Of a DNA stretch of 11,003 nucleotides, positions 1 through 7,498 are shown piece after piece. The DNA comes from UBA1081 sp964443825 (lineage in GTDB: Bacteria > Bacillota > Clostridia > Oscillospirales > Acutalibacteraceae): NCBI GenBank assembly GCA_964443825.1, contig CAYUEV010000046.1, positions 1 to 11,003 of the forward strand, read 5' to 3'. Each line of letters begins with the position of its first letter. The stretch's first letter is position 1. The notes below the pieces were generated by a model. That model did not search any database and was not told the DNA's origin. It worked only from the letters and a program-made list of their open reading frames with translations. The translations under genes were made by a program, and so were the position numbers.

Positions 1-2
1 GT

Positions 3-764
3 TTAAAGTTTAAGATACTTGTAAATGGCCTGAGCCACTCCCCCGTCTTTAGCGTCAGACGACACATAGCCGCAAATTGACTTAATCTCGTCTATGGCGT
101 TCCCCATAGCGACTGAAATCCCCGCGCATTTTAACATATCTTCGTCGTTGCCGCTGTCCCCCATGGCGATACAATTTTTCAACGGGACGTTTATGCGCTC
201 TAAGATCTTTTTCATCCCGAACGCTTTTCCGCGCCCTTTTTTAACAAACTCCGAATAAGCTCCGTGGCAGAAAATATCGTAGCCGTCTTTAAAGCGTTCT
301 ATGTCTTCGGGCGTTAAGTCGCCGGAAACGTACATTTTTGATATTTTTACATCCTTATATACGGTATCGAACTCGGAAGGCGAATGCAAAAGCCCGCATG
401 GGAAACGCCTTTCGCCGGGATTTATCCATACCATCGCGTCCTCGCCCTCGAAGCCTATTTCGCGCCTGTCGCCTAAAAAATAAGACGCTATGCTCTTAAG
501 CTCGTCTGTTTTTAAAGGGTCGCTGAAAATCTGCTTATCTCCAATTCTGACGTCCACGCCCATGCCGGCTGAAACGCCGTCTGTTTTAACCGCGTTCTTA
601 ACGTAAGACGGTATGCACGCGTAACCTCTCGCCGTGTTGAGAAAAACAAAATGACCGTTCTCCCTTACGAGATTTATAGCGTCTATATTGACCCCGGGAA
701 TTATTCCGTCGACGTAAAGAGTGTTGTCAATATCGAGAAAAATCGCAAATTTTTCACTTTTCAT
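3..764 (-). CDS. HAD-IIB (Cof-like) family phosphatase
   Basis: A 253-residue hydrolase of the haloacid dehalogenase superfamily, cytosolic, that probably dephosphorylates a small sugar phosphate or other metabolite; the substrate cannot be read from sequence. Motif I is FLDIDNTL with nucleophile Asp11 and acid/base Asp13. Motif II is the Thr44 in LNTARG. Motif III is Lys180 in a Lys/Gly-rich turn, and motif IV is GDSGND at 202-207. The segment between about 85 and 175 fits the C2-type cap of Cof/YidA-like enzymes, and the length is usual for that subfamily. All four catalytic motifs are intact. The ATG at 764 has a weak AAGG-type ribosome site just upstream. It is the last gene visible in the minus-strand operon, 24 bases after the DUF4364 gene, and its stop codon lies at the left window edge, so later operon members could be missing. 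Family assignment is secure; substrate is unknown. Confidence 0.9.
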   Translation of the reverse strand: MKSEKFAIFLDIDNTLYVDGIIPGVNIDAINLVRENGHFVFLNTARGYACIPSYVKNAVKTDGVSAGMGVDVRIGDKQIFSDPLKTDELKSIASYFLGDRREIGFEGEDAMVWINPGERRFPCGLLHSPSEFDTVYKDVKISKMYVSGDLTPEDIERFKDGYDIFCHGAYSEFVKKGRGKAFGMKKILERINVPLKNCIAMGDSGNDEDMLKCAGISVAMGNAIDEIKSICGYVSSDAKDGGVAQAIYKYLKL

Positions 765-788
765 AAAGTCTTACCTTAAAAACAAAAG

Positions 789-1394
789 TCACTCTTTAAA
801 AGTGGGGTCGCCCGTTAAACTCTCGATAACGCTTTCGTAAAGCGGCGAAGGATTATTAAAAAAGTTTTCTTCCATAATCTTGGCTTGGGAATAATCTGTG
901 AGATAAACGGACACTGAAAGAAGCTCGTCAAAGTCGGAGTCTTCGAGCCCCGAACTCATTTTTATATCAAGGCGGTATTTTTTATCGTTAATTTTAACTA
1001 TATCGACCGTGTTTTCCTTTTGCCGTCTTTTTAAAACAAGCGTAAATCTCGCAGCTTTTACGGCTTTATTTTTAACGTATGGCGAAAGTTCGCTTTCAAG
1101 TTCCCTGGCTATCCTCTCGCCGTTTTCAGTGAGCTTTAAAATTTCTCCCGCGTTAGCGTCCTCACCCGAGGGGAAGCCCTTTAGAGCCCCGACTGACAAA
1201 AGATCCTCTATAGCTTGATTTATTTCAAAATAGTTGGCGATACTGTTGTCAAAAAGGGCGGAACGTATGTCGCGCCTTGTCATAGGCGCGTCGACGTTCT
1301 TTAAAATGTAGCAAATGACGATTTTAATTTTTTCAGAACTGCGAAGTCCCCCCACAGTGTCGTCGACAGGGTACGCGTTAATTTTAAAATCCAA
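789..1394 (-). CDS. DUF4364 family protein
   Basis: A 201-residue soluble protein that I recognise as the clostridial DUF4364 family. The N-terminal 75 residues carry its hallmarks: a GGLR turn at 15-18, a hydrophobic helix with KIVICYIL at about 24-31, a predicted helix-turn-helix-like stretch at 38-50, then IANYFEINQAIEDLL at 52-66. This arrangement looks like a winged-helix fold. The C-terminal half (about 112-200) is a mixed alpha/beta region with alternating hydrophobic strands. The family's biochemical role is not established; DNA binding is an inference from the winged-helix look only. The start is a TTG at 1392-1394, chosen because an AGAGG ribosome site lies 9 bases upstream and translation from it gives the usual family N-terminus. 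The gene begins 17 bases after metA and is followed by the HAD phosphatase, so all are probably co-transcribed. Confidence 0.8.
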   Translation of the reverse strand: MDFKINAYPVDDTVGGLRSSEKIKIVICYILKNVDAPMTRRDIRSALFDNSIANYFEINQAIEDLLSVGALKGFPSGEDANAGEILKLTENGERIARELESELSPYVKNKAVKAARFTLVLKRRQKENTVDIVKINDKKYRLDIKMSSGLEDSDFDELLSVSVYLTDYSQAKIMEENFFNNPSPLYESVIESLTGDPTFKE

Positions 1395-1403
1395 AACAAC
1401 ACA

Positions 1404-1408
1404 CCTCT
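1404..1408 (-). promoter_or_regulatory. Ribosome binding site fixing the TTG start of the DUF4364 gene
   Basis: On the minus strand this reads AGAGG, 9 bases before the TTG at 1394. It sits in the 17-base gap after metA. No ATG or GTG in the same frame lies at a better distance, so the site supports TTG as the true start. Confidence 0.6.
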
Positions 1409-1411
1409 AAT

Positions 1412-2326
1412 TTAAAGATTCGATAGATCGTAAGGAGTTTTTTGATAAACGAAATAATTGAGCCAGTTTGTAAAAATAAGAACGGCGGCGCTGCGCCATT
1501 TTATTACAGGGTCTTTTCTTGTATTATTTTTCGGGAAATAATTATAGGGGATTTTTATAGGAAGACCTTTTTCTTTATCACGCAAATATTCTTTCGCCAA
1601 AGTATCCGCGTCGTACTCGGAGTGACCGCTTGAGTAAAAGTTTCTGCACTCCATGTCGGAAATTAAATGAATGCCGGCGATTTTAGAATATGAAAGAACC
1701 TGAAGGTCTTTTTCTTTTATGACGTCCTCAAGACGATTTTCGGTATATCTTGACTGAGGGACGTAATACGACATATCGAGCCCTCTCATAAGAGGATGGT
1801 AAAAGTCGAGCGGATAGTACTCGTATACGCCGAAAAGCTTTTCTTTAAGAGGATATTTTTCTATGCCGTAACGGTAATAAAGCCCCGCCTGCGCTCCCCA
1901 GCAAATATGAAAAGTGGAGTATACGTTTGTTTCGGTCCACTTAAAAACGCGGCAAAGTTCGTCCCAGTAATCGACTTCCTCAAAAGGCAAGCGCTCCACG
2001 GGCGCGCCGGTTATAATCATACCGTCAAATTTTTCGTCTTTAACCTCGTCGAAAGTCTTATAAAATTTTGTAAGATGAGCCTTAGGGGTGTTTCTTGAAA
2101 CGTGCGTCGCCATTTGCATCAGTTCAACTTCGACTTGGAGGGGAGTGTTGCTTAAAAGCCTTAAAATCTGAGTTTCAGTCGCGACTTTCGTAGGCATTAA
2201 ATTTAATATTAGGATTTTAAGCGGTCTTATATCCTGCGAGGCGGCTCGTTTTTCGTCCATCACAAAGACGTTTTCTTTTTCCAAAAAACCCTTCGCGGGC
2301 AGTTCGTTAGATATTTTTATAGGCAT
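1412..2326 (-). CDS. metA: Homoserine O-acetyltransferase (MetA family)
   Basis: A 304-residue cytosolic enzyme acylating the hydroxyl of L-homoserine, the first committed step of methionine synthesis. It is a full-length MetA-family protein: MPIKI start, ILNLMPTK at 39-47, TETQ at 50-53. The catalytic nucleophile is Cys142 in FHICWGAQ, and the partner His235 and Glu237 are in SSGHSEYD. Residue 111, which separates acetyl-CoA from succinyl-CoA users in this family, is Glu (TGAPVE, then RLPFEEVDYW). Published work on the Bacillus cereus enzyme links Glu111 to acetyl-CoA and Gly111 to succinyl-CoA, so the product should be O-acetylhomoserine. The ATG has a GGGT-containing ribosome site 8 to 10 bases upstream. 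It starts 17 bases after the DUF5696 gene. No SAM riboswitch or T-box fits in that gap, so methionine control, if any, must come from the operon promoter. The unrelated MetX acetyltransferase is excluded by the motifs. Confidence 0.95.
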   Translation of the reverse strand: MPIKISNELPAKGFLEKENVFVMDEKRAASQDIRPLKILILNLMPTKVATETQILRLLSNTPLQVEVELMQMATHVSRNTPKAHLTKFYKTFDEVKDEKFDGMIITGAPVERLPFEEVDYWDELCRVFKWTETNVYSTFHICWGAQAGLYYRYGIEKYPLKEKLFGVYEYYPLDFYHPLMRGLDMSYYVPQSRYTENRLEDVIKEKDLQVLSYSKIAGIHLISDMECRNFYSSGHSEYDADTLAKEYLRDKEKGLPIKIPYNYFPKNNTRKDPVIKWRSAAVLIFTNWLNYFVYQKTPYDLSNL

Positions 2327-2343
2327 TTTAGTTACCCTTTTAT

Positions 2344-4605
2344 TCAGTATTTTACTTTTACGAAATCATAAGGTCCTACGACTATATTTTCTAGCGTGGT
2401 TACCGCCGAACCCGTGTAATTTACGTAAATTTCAGACCCGTCGGAATACGCGGTCTTCCACACGCCCGATATATCCTTGCCGTTCGCGTCTTTTGTTATT
2501 TTCTCGTGCCCCGTAATTACGTCGTCAGATAAGTCGGAGAGAGCGTTTTTAGCGTCGTTATAAAAATCGAAAATTTCCGAAAATCCGTCGGAATTTATAT
2601 ACCCGTTGTAACAGTAAATACTTTTTTCGTCAAAAACAAAATTAAAATAAGGTGAAGCGCCGTATTCTATATATTGCAGCATATCGTACTTGTAAAGGGG
2701 GTCTCCCGCGTCTATAGGCTCGCCCGAATACTGCAAACTCCCGTGAAGAACGGCCTCGGCGAAAGGCACGGGAGCGTAGTTTTCGCTCTCGGGATAAAAG
2801 GAGTCGAACATCATATCGTATACGTATGACGCGCCGTAAAGCGTATAGACGTTGCCGGAGCTTACGTAAAGATCACCGTAATTTATAATGTCTTTCACTT
2901 CCTCCCGAACTGTATTTTCGGCGTCCTGCCTTGTAAAATCGCCGCCCGAGTAAAGAACGCGACCCGCGTCGTCTATACCGTACCCGTCAGATAAGCCGTT
3001 TAAGCCCTTCTTTAAAAATGACGAAAATTTTCCGGGCAGCTTGTTTACGTTTAAGAGAAACATATTAAAGGGGCTATTGTCGCCGTACACGGCGGGGTTG
3101 GTTTTGGATTTGCCCTCGTTAAACGCCTCGGCGCCCGTTCTTGAAAGAAGCCTGTTATTAGCGTTCTCGTCGTAACCTAAAGGATTTTTTGAAACGTAAA
3201 AAGCGTTTTCGCCCGTAATCGACTTTTGGGCGGAACTTCCTGAATATTTTTTCCCGGACGACATAATATTAACGTCTAATATGAAATCGTAATTTAGTCG
3301 TTTAAGGTAGTCGTAAAGGTCGGATACGCCGTTTTCGCCGCCTGACTGTTTTGATATACTCGTTTTATAAAGATTCTTATTTGAAAGACCGCCTTTTAAA
3401 AAGCCCTTAAATATGACGTTTACGTCGTCAAGACCTTTGCTTTTAACGGAACTTAAAATATCCTCGACTTGCTTAGAGGTCGTCAACGTTTCTCCGTAAG
3501 CGTTTTCTGCGTATACTAAAATGTAAACCGGAAAACGCCCGGAGTCTTCTTTCAAATTAGGCGACAAAAGCCCTTCCTTTATAAATTCTTCTCTCGCGGC
3601 GGAGGCCATCCCTATGTAATTCGCGTTAGAACCTGAAAGGAATTTATACGTTACGGCTATTTTATCTGAATAACCGGGTCCTGACTTTATTACTCCGGAG
3701 TTTTCATCGTTATAAACGGGCGTTACGGTAAAGTAAGCGCCTAAATAAGGACACGCTAAAGACCTCGACGTCTTAACGGACGCTAAAGCGTCGCCCTCCG
3801 TTATAATCGCCGAAAACGCGCCGTCGCCCCTCTTTATACCGTATACGGGCATAATAGCCCCGGCCGACGAGCTAACGTTGGACATAAAAGCGTCCTCGTT
3901 GTACATCTTGACCGTATACTCCCCGCTTTCGCCGTCTTTCATGATAGCGCCCGATCCGTCGGGAATAAATATATAATCGTCGGCGGACTTATCGGAACTG
4001 TCAAAATACGGCATAAAAGCGATTTCCCCTATAAAGCCGCCGGGGGTACATTTAAGAGAGCCTAAGTCGATCTCGGCTTTGAGAGACTGTTCATAAATTT
4101 CATACTTTACCGAAAACGACGCGAAAACGTCGTCTTTCGTTATATTTTCGTATTTTTTTCTTATTGTTTCCTTTTTGTCGGATAGTATATAATCCACAAG
4201 AAGCGCATTGTCGGAAACTTCATAAGACGCGCCGCCAAATGGTATCGAATTGTCCTGCGTGTTTAAACTGTAAACGCCGTTTTCAGTGTAAAGGGTTAAA
4301 GAGTATAAATAAGACGCGTTGTTTTTAGAGGAGGGCAGAGCGCTCCACAGAATGTCGCCCGTCTTATCTAAAACGGAGACGCTAAAAGTCCCGGTATCGA
4401 TGTAAAGATCGGTAAAACTTCCCGAAACGACTTTTTTTAAGCCGCTTTCAAGAGAAGTATGGTATTTTTCACCCGCGTTTTCAGGCGTTACAACGTCGCG
4501 AGCGGGGATAACAATTTCACTGTTTTTGCCGCACGACGAAAATATCAACGCCAAAAATAAGAGGAGAACAAGCGTAATCGCGGCGGCTTTAATATATTTG
4601 CGCAA
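2344..4605 (-). CDS. DUF5696 domain-containing lipoprotein
   Basis: A 753-residue exported protein, probably anchored to the outer face of the membrane. Residues 1-25 form a lipoprotein signal peptide: a basic start, a Leu-rich core, then FSSC with Cys25 as the lipidated residue (Phe at -3 is tolerable but not the best lipobox). Family marks I recognise from DUF5696 proteins are the beta-rich N-terminal region with a TGDILWSA turn near 82-89, IPDGSGAIM at 214-222, and YGIKRGDGAFSAIITEGDAL at 255-274. From about 358 a segment with repeated beta-strand then helix pattern (YILVY, VNVIFKG, YDFILDVNI) suggests a TIM-barrel-like, glycosidase-related domain. Known relatives often sit beside sugar ABC transporters, but none is here; it instead heads an operon with metA. 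The start is TTG at 4603-4605 with AAAAGGA 8 bases before it. A sugar-binding or glycan-acting role is inference; no catalytic residues can be assigned. Confidence 0.75.
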   Translation of the reverse strand: MRKYIKAAAITLVLLLFLALIFSSCGKNSEIVIPARDVVTPENAGEKYHTSLESGLKKVVSGSFTDLYIDTGTFSVSVLDKTGDILWSALPSSKNNASYLYSLTLYTENGVYSLNTQDNSIPFGGASYEVSDNALLVDYILSDKKETIRKKYENITKDDVFASFSVKYEIYEQSLKAEIDLGSLKCTPGGFIGEIAFMPYFDSSDKSADDYIFIPDGSGAIMKDGESGEYTVKMYNEDAFMSNVSSSAGAIMPVYGIKRGDGAFSAIITEGDALASVKTSRSLACPYLGAYFTVTPVYNDENSGVIKSGPGYSDKIAVTYKFLSGSNANYIGMASAAREEFIKEGLLSPNLKEDSGRFPVYILVYAENAYGETLTTSKQVEDILSSVKSKGLDDVNVIFKGFLKGGLSNKNLYKTSISKQSGGENGVSDLYDYLKRLNYDFILDVNIMSSGKKYSGSSAQKSITGENAFYVSKNPLGYDENANNRLLSRTGAEAFNEGKSKTNPAVYGDNSPFNMFLLNVNKLPGKFSSFLKKGLNGLSDGYGIDDAGRVLYSGGDFTRQDAENTVREEVKDIINYGDLYVSSGNVYTLYGASYVYDMMFDSFYPESENYAPVPFAEAVLHGSLQYSGEPIDAGDPLYKYDMLQYIEYGASPYFNFVFDEKSIYCYNGYINSDGFSEIFDFYNDAKNALSDLSDDVITGHEKITKDANGKDISGVWKTAYSDGSEIYVNYTGSAVTTLENIVVGPYDFVKVKY

Positions 4606-4613
4606 TAATATTA

Positions 4614-4620
4614 TCCTTTT
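4614..4620 (-). promoter_or_regulatory. Ribosome binding site fixing the TTG start of the lipoprotein gene
   Basis: On the minus strand this reads AAAAGGA, 8 bases before the TTG codon at 4603-4605. The TTG is followed at once by the basic n-region of the signal peptide, so site and protein agree on this start. Confidence 0.65.
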
Positions 4621-4637
4621 TTATTTTTTTATGATTT

Positions 4638-4666
4638 ATTATACCATATTTTTCACGCCGTTTCAA
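4638..4666 (-). promoter_or_regulatory. Sigma-A promoter of the lipoprotein-metA operon
   Basis: On the minus strand the -35 box is TTGAAA (4661-4666) and the -10 box is TATAAT (4638-4643), with a 17-base spacer. TG one base before the -10 box makes it an extended -10 promoter. Transcription should start near 4631, giving a leader of roughly 26 bases, too short for a riboswitch. Its -35 box lies 9 bases from the -35 box of the divergent promoter. Confidence 0.75.
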
Positions 4667-4675
4667 CATATAATA

Positions 4676-4704
4676 TTGACAATTTACCGATAATCACATA
4701 TAAT
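4676..4704 (+). promoter_or_regulatory. Consensus sigma-A promoter of the Asn/Gly-rich protein and glyQS
   Basis: A perfect -35 box TTGACA (4676-4681) and perfect -10 box TATAAT (4699-4704) are separated by the optimal 17 bases. The start should be near 4711, 25 bases before the ATG at 4736. This predicts strong constitutive transcription of the two plus-strand genes and excludes an upstream T-box leader on that transcript. Confidence 0.85.
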
Positions 4705-4735
4705 GCTAATATAGTTTTTATGAAAAGGTAACGTT

Positions 4736-5890
4736 ATGGACGCTTTAGAATCTAACAAAAAAATAATTATCTCAATAGCCGCTTTTGTCCTCGTCGTGGC
4801 GCTTACGGCGGGCGGACTTTTCTTACTTAACAGAAAGAGTAAAGGTCTTGACGAAACAGACGGGGAAACAACTTCTTCATACGCCGATAATTTAGGCGGC
4901 GGAAATTATACAGGCGGCGGCAATAACGACGACCTTAATAATATAGGCGGAGGGAACGGAAACTCAAACGGAAGCGGCTCTGATAACAGAGGCGGAAACG
5001 GTAACAACAACTCCAACGGAAACGTAAATTCCAATAATAACGGCGGTAATAATAACGGCAATAGTAATTCCGGCGGCGGGAACGGCGTAAACGGCGGCAA
5101 TTTAGGCGGCGGGAACGGCGACAATGGCGGGAATAATAATAACAATAGCGGTAACAGCGGGAATAATAACGGTAATAATAACGGCGGCAACAACAATAAC
5201 GACGACAATAACGGCGGCAACAACGGCGGTAATAACTCCGATAGCGGTAATAATAACGGGAACGTAAACAATAACGGCGGTCAAAAATACACAAAACAGC
5301 AGTTAATCGACGCTTATATAAACGGAAATTACTATGTAAAAGGTCTTCTAAAAGCCGAGGGCGAAGACGACGTCGACCTTGATATGGCTTTAAGAGGCGC
5401 TGACTTTAGAACTAAAATGGACGTCGACGACTTAAAGCTTACCATAATTTTTGTCGACGACGGCTTTTACTTCCTTGACGACAGCAAAAAAACTTATACG
5501 ATAATAAACAAGTCGTTATTGCAAATGGCGGGGATGGACGTTTCGGAAATGCAAGATTTAACCGGCGAGCTTAGTCTTTCGGGCTATAAATGGGATAAAA
5601 CGGAAACGGGAAAAACGCGCCTTAACGGAACCGACGCGGACGTTGTCAAATATTACGCCCAAGATATTACCGTCGAGTTTTACTTTACGGGAAACGACTT
5701 AAAACTAATCAAATATATCGACCAAAACGGCAACGAGAGTTTAAGTTTGGAAATAGAAACTTTTTCACCCGAAGCGCCCGACAGCCTTTTCTCTACGCAG
5801 GACTATGCGGAAACGAGTTTTTTAGAGTTTTTCGGCGCGTCCGCGGACGAAGATGACGAACAGGCTTTTGAGGAAGCGATGGGAAATTAA
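4736..5890 (+). CDS. Membrane-anchored protein with Asn/Gly-rich linker and LolA-like C-terminal domain
   Basis: A 384-residue protein of no recognised family. Residues 1-8 are charged and 9-31 form one strong hydrophobic helix followed by RKSK, so it is a signal anchor with the rest outside the cell; there is no cysteine anywhere, so it is not a lipoprotein. Residues about 53-183 are an extreme low-complexity linker: of residues 51-183 I count 59 Asn and 44 Gly, with no Pro. Residues 184-384 form a folded domain with alternating strands (LTIIFVDDGFYFLDD, KTYTIINKSLLQMAG, ITVEFYFTGNDLKLIKYID), resembling LolA/DUF4412-type half-barrels that bind lipids or other hydrophobic ligands; this resemblance is by eye only. 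The C-terminus is very acidic. The ATG has AAGG 8 bases upstream and a consensus promoter. glyQS follows after 15 bases, so the two are surely on one mRNA. Function unknown. Confidence 0.85.
   Translation: MDALESNKKIIISIAAFVLVVALTAGGLFLLNRKSKGLDETDGETTSSYADNLGGGNYTGGGNNDDLNNIGGGNGNSNGSGSDNRGGNGNNNSNGNVNSNNNGGNNNGNSNSGGGNGVNGGNLGGGNGDNGGNNNNNSGNSGNNNGNNNGGNNNNDDNNGGNNGGNNSDSGNNNGNVNNNGGQKYTKQQLIDAYINGNYYVKGLLKAEGEDDVDLDMALRGADFRTKMDVDDLKLTIIFVDDGFYFLDDSKKTYTIINKSLLQMAGMDVSEMQDLTGELSLSGYKWDKTETGKTRLNGTDADVVKYYAQDITVEFYFTGNDLKLIKYIDQNGNESLSLEIETFSPEAPDSLFSTQDYAETSFLEFFGASADEDDEQAFEEAMGN
4892..5284 (+). repeat. Low-complexity Asn/Gly codon repeat region
   Basis: About 390 bases made almost wholly of AAT/AAC and GGC/GGT/GGA/GGG codons, coding the extracellular linker of the preceding protein. 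Units such as GGCGGCAAC and AATAATAACGG recur irregularly rather than as an exact tandem array. Codon choice is mixed within the runs, which limits slippage and suggests the protein property is what selection keeps. Such regions vary in length between strains. Confidence 0.8.
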
Positions 5891-5905
5891 AAGAGAGGTT
5901 GCTTT

Positions 5906-7285
5906 ATGGACATTAAAAATAAAACGATGGACAAAATAGTCTCGCTTTGTAAAGGGAGAGGGTTTATTTTCCCCGGGAGCGACATTTACGGAGGACTCGC
6001 CAACACATGGGATTACGGTCCTTTAGGCGCGAGACTTAAAAACAACGTAAAAGAAACGTGGAGAAAGCGTTTTATACAGGAGAGAAAGAACAGTTATGAA
6101 GTCGACGCGGACATACTTATGCACCCGAGAGTTTGGGAGGCGAGCGGTCACGCGTCGTCTTTTTCCGACCCTCTCTTAGACTGCAAAGAGTGCAAAATGC
6201 GCTTTAGGGCCGACAACCTTATAGACGACTTTGACCCCGACGCTCACGCCGATTTAATGACGGAAGAGGAGATGTTCTCTTACATTAAAGAGCGCCATAT
6301 TCCATGCCCCAACTGCGGAAAGCACAACTTTACCGACATAAGAGAGTTTAATTTAATGTTTAAAACGGCGAGGGGCGTTACGAACGACAGTAAAAGCACG
6401 ATTTATCTGCGTCCTGAAAACGCCCAGGGCGAATACGTAAATTTTTTGAACGTCCAGCGGACGATGCGCGCGAAACTCCCGTTTAGCATAGGTCAAATAG
6501 GGAAAGCCTTCAGAAACGAAATTACCCCGGGAAATTTCACTTTCAGAACGATAGAATTTGAACAGATGGAATTTCAGACTTTTTGTAAGGAGGGCGAAGA
6601 TTCCGAACTTTACGAATATTTTAAGAATTTCGGCATGAGCTATTTTGTTGATTTAGGTCTTCCCAAAGAGCGCTTAAGATTCCACGACCATGAAAAACTC
6701 GCGCATTACGCTAAAGCCGCGTGCGATATAGAGTATCTTTTCCCGTTTGGGTGGGGTGAGATAAACGGCACTCACAACAGAACAGACTTTGACCTTAAAA
6801 GACATCAGGAGTACAGCGGTCAAAAAATGGAATACTTAGATCCCGATTCGAACGAAAAATTTATTCCATTCATTATCGAGTCGACATACGGTCTTGACAG
6901 GACGATTCTCGCTCTTATTTCAGAAGCTTACGACGAGGAAGTAATCGACGAGAGTAAGAACGACGTCAGAACCGTTCTTCATTTAAAGCCCGCTCTCGCT
7001 CCTTACAAAGCCGCCGTTCTTCCGCTTTCTAAAAAACTTACTCCGAACGCTTTAAAAGTTTACGATATGCTTAAAACGGAATTTATGACCGATTTTGACG
7101 AAACCGGCTCTATCGGCAAAAGATACAGAAGAGAGGACGAAATAGGCACTCCTTTCTCGGTAACTTACGATTTTGAGAGTAAAGACGACAATAAAGTCAC
7201 CGTCCGCGACAGAGATACCATGGAACAAGTAAGGCTTCCCATAGATAAAGTTTCCGGCTACGTTAAAGAAAGAACGGCTTTTTAA
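5906..7285 (+). CDS. glyQS: Glycine--tRNA ligase, homodimeric alpha2 type
   Basis: A 459-residue class II aminoacyl-tRNA synthetase that charges tRNA-Gly with glycine using ATP. It is the single-chain alpha2 type, not the GlyQ/GlyS alpha2beta2 type. The N-terminal GRGFIFPGSDIYGG and WDYGPLG (residues 17-41) and WEASGH (77-82) are signature segments. Two Cys pairs (Cys93/Cys96 and Cys134/Cys137) could hold zinc in the insertion domain. Motif 2 is FRNEITP (202-208) followed by FEQMEFQ; motif 3 is GLDRTI (329-334) near the end of the catalytic core. Residues about 362-455 are the HGTP anticodon-binding domain. The length is normal and all core motifs are intact. The ATG has AGAGAGG upstream and lies 15 bases after the Asn/Gly-rich gene, so it relies on that gene's promoter; no T-box element is visible, although many Gram-positive glyQS genes have one. 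Confidence 0.97.
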   Translation: MDIKNKTMDKIVSLCKGRGFIFPGSDIYGGLANTWDYGPLGARLKNNVKETWRKRFIQERKNSYEVDADILMHPRVWEASGHASSFSDPLLDCKECKMRFRADNLIDDFDPDAHADLMTEEEMFSYIKERHIPCPNCGKHNFTDIREFNLMFKTARGVTNDSKSTIYLRPENAQGEYVNFLNVQRTMRAKLPFSIGQIGKAFRNEITPGNFTFRTIEFEQMEFQTFCKEGEDSELYEYFKNFGMSYFVDLGLPKERLRFHDHEKLAHYAKAACDIEYLFPFGWGEINGTHNRTDFDLKRHQEYSGQKMEYLDPDSNEKFIPFIIESTYGLDRTILALISEAYDEEVIDESKNDVRTVLHLKPALAPYKAAVLPLSKKLTPNALKVYDMLKTEFMTDFDETGSIGKRYRREDEIGTPFSVTYDFESKDDNKVTVRDRDTMEQVRLPIDKVSGYVKERTAF

Positions 7286-7498
7286 ATTTACTTTTTAGAA
7301 TTAAACGTCAAAGCGTTTTCTATGCAGTAAACGATATTTAGACCGGGCTTAATATATTTATCGCGTCGATATATGAACATAAACGCGCCCTTAATAAATC
7401 ACGACAAAGATAAAATCAATGATTTTTTACAATTCGTTTATCACCTTTAAGAGCCGATACGCTTTTAAAGCAATACTTATTTTGGAGCAGGCCAATAA

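Noticed and set aside
4892..5284. CRISPR or exact tandem array suggested by recurring units
   Set aside because: The units are irregular, in frame with the protein, and have no constant repeat and spacer lengths.
4906..5294. Long minus-strand frames opposite the Asn/Gly linker (Leu/Pro-rich and Arg/Tyr/Cys-rich)
   Set aside because: They are shadows of the repeated AAY and GGN codons, have no ribosome sites and extreme composition. The plus-strand frame continues into an ordinary folded domain.
7311..7334. Possible terminator after glyQS, with CGTTT pairing to AAACG
   Set aside because: Only five base pairs with a ten-base loop and no following T run.
7373..7450. A 25-codon plus-strand frame (MNINAPLINHDKDKINDFLQF and four more) between glyQS and the transporter
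   Set aside because: No ribosome site or promoter precedes it and the length is easily reached by chance.
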